A DNA stretch of 5,363 nucleotides from Methanoregula sp. (GTDB lineage: Archaea > Halobacteriota > Methanomicrobia > Methanomicrobiales > Methanospirillaceae), in the NCBI RefSeq assembly GCF_002835825.1, contig NZ_PIZH01000140.1, forward strand, positions 1 to 5,363, read 5' to 3'. Below are positions 5,043 to 5,363 of the stretch, piece by piece. Under the pieces are notes generated by a model. It searched no databases. It saw only the letters and a program-made list of their open reading frames with translations, and was not told the origin of the DNA. Position 1 is the first letter of the stretch; each line of letters begins with the position of its first letter. The position numbers and the translations under genes were made by a program.

Positions 5043-5363
5043 GCAACAGAATAGCGGGTGCGGTCTTTGAGCTCCTGCTGCTTGCCGGCATTCCAGCCGG
5101 AGACGTCCTGGAGGTATCCTGTGACCCTGCTGATCTGGGTGACGTCGTGTGAGCCGCACTCGGGGCAGACCGCCTGGCCGCAGAGCGGGCAGTATTCGAT
5201 GCCCGCGATCACTTCATGGGTGCAGTTGCAGTGGTCGAGGGGGCACATGAGCTCGAGGTGTGTCTCGCCGCAGTTCGGACACGGGTTCTCCTCGACAATG
5301 AGGTGGCAGGTGTGGCACTTGTATTTACGGTCATGCTCGGGAATGTCGGATAGTGTCTTGTAG
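5039..5363 (-). CDS. nrdD: Anaerobic (class III) ribonucleoside-triphosphate reductase, C-terminal end
   Basis: The last 107 residues of a protein whose frame stays open to the window edge. The end matches NrdD: a zinc ribbon CPLC-x4-CPEC (visible residues 58-69), then ISRVTGYL with the expected glycyl-radical glycine (G82) and WNAGKQQELKDRTRY before the stop. The enzyme reduces ribonucleotides to deoxyribonucleotides with a glycyl radical installed by the activase NrdG. Before this there is a second cysteine pair set, CHTC-x8-CPNC (16-31), plus C40, C45 and C47, so the tail holds more metal-binding motifs than the single Cys4 site of bacterial NrdD. It may be the end of a full-length reductase or a shorter stand-alone radical-domain protein; the window cannot tell. 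It is followed by cbiZ with an ATGA overlap. Confidence 0.85.
   Translation of the reverse strand, partial: YKTLSDIPEHDRKYKCHTCHLIVEENPCPNCGETHLELMCPLDHCNCTHEVIAGIEYCPLCGQAVCPECGSHDVTQISRVTGYLQDVSGWNAGKQQELKDRTRYSVA

Noticed and set aside
5043..5159. Longer N-terminus for CbiZ (39 extra codons)
   Set aside because: These codons overlap the NrdD glycyl-radical domain in another frame and give a basic, non-family N-terminus.

Overview
The window most likely comes from a methanogenic archaeon of the Methanomicrobia, plausibly order Methanomicrobiales. This is inferred from gene content, not from a database match. Pointers are an archaeal RPA41-type single-stranded DNA-binding protein coupled to its COG3390 partner, a CbiZ cobinamide amidohydrolase with a cysteine-rich tail, a class III (glycyl-radical) ribonucleotide reductase C-terminus, a TIGR03980/DUF1858 mini-protein, and AT-rich TATA-like promoters. 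Coding DNA is GC-rich and the gaps between genes are AT-rich.

Layout, left to right. (1) 2-316 (+): C-terminal piece of an M24-family (Xaa-Pro-type) metallopeptidase, followed by a hairpin and T-run. (2) 359-1198 (-): class I SAM-dependent methyltransferase, convergent with the peptidase. (3) 1199-1658: a 460-base gap without a convincing gene. It holds three copies of a G-rich motif of about 28 bases; two form a long inverted repeat, as in a miniature transposon-like element. It also holds a pair of mutually exclusive hairpins and the T-run terminator of the next operon. (4) 3520-1659 (-): two-gene operon, RPA41-like protein then COG3390 RPA-associated protein, with an ATGA stop/start overlap. 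(5) 3521-3670: divergent promoter region. (6) 3671-3865 (+): 64-residue DUF1858 protein with a CxxC motif. (7) 3855-4110: a run of ten consecutive stem-loops containing an 82% identical direct repeat of 60 bases. Its first copy includes the last four codons and stop of the DUF1858 gene. (8) 5363-4152 (-): end of nrdD, then cbiZ, again joined by an ATGA overlap.

Functionally, the window covers single-stranded DNA handling (RPA plus partner), deoxynucleotide supply (NrdD), corrinoid salvage (CbiZ), a small putative redox protein and a methyltransferase of unknown substrate. The genes are ordinary for a methanogen. The unusual material is in the two non-coding stretches: the stem-loop array after the DUF1858 gene and the G-rich inverted repeats upstream of the methyltransferase.
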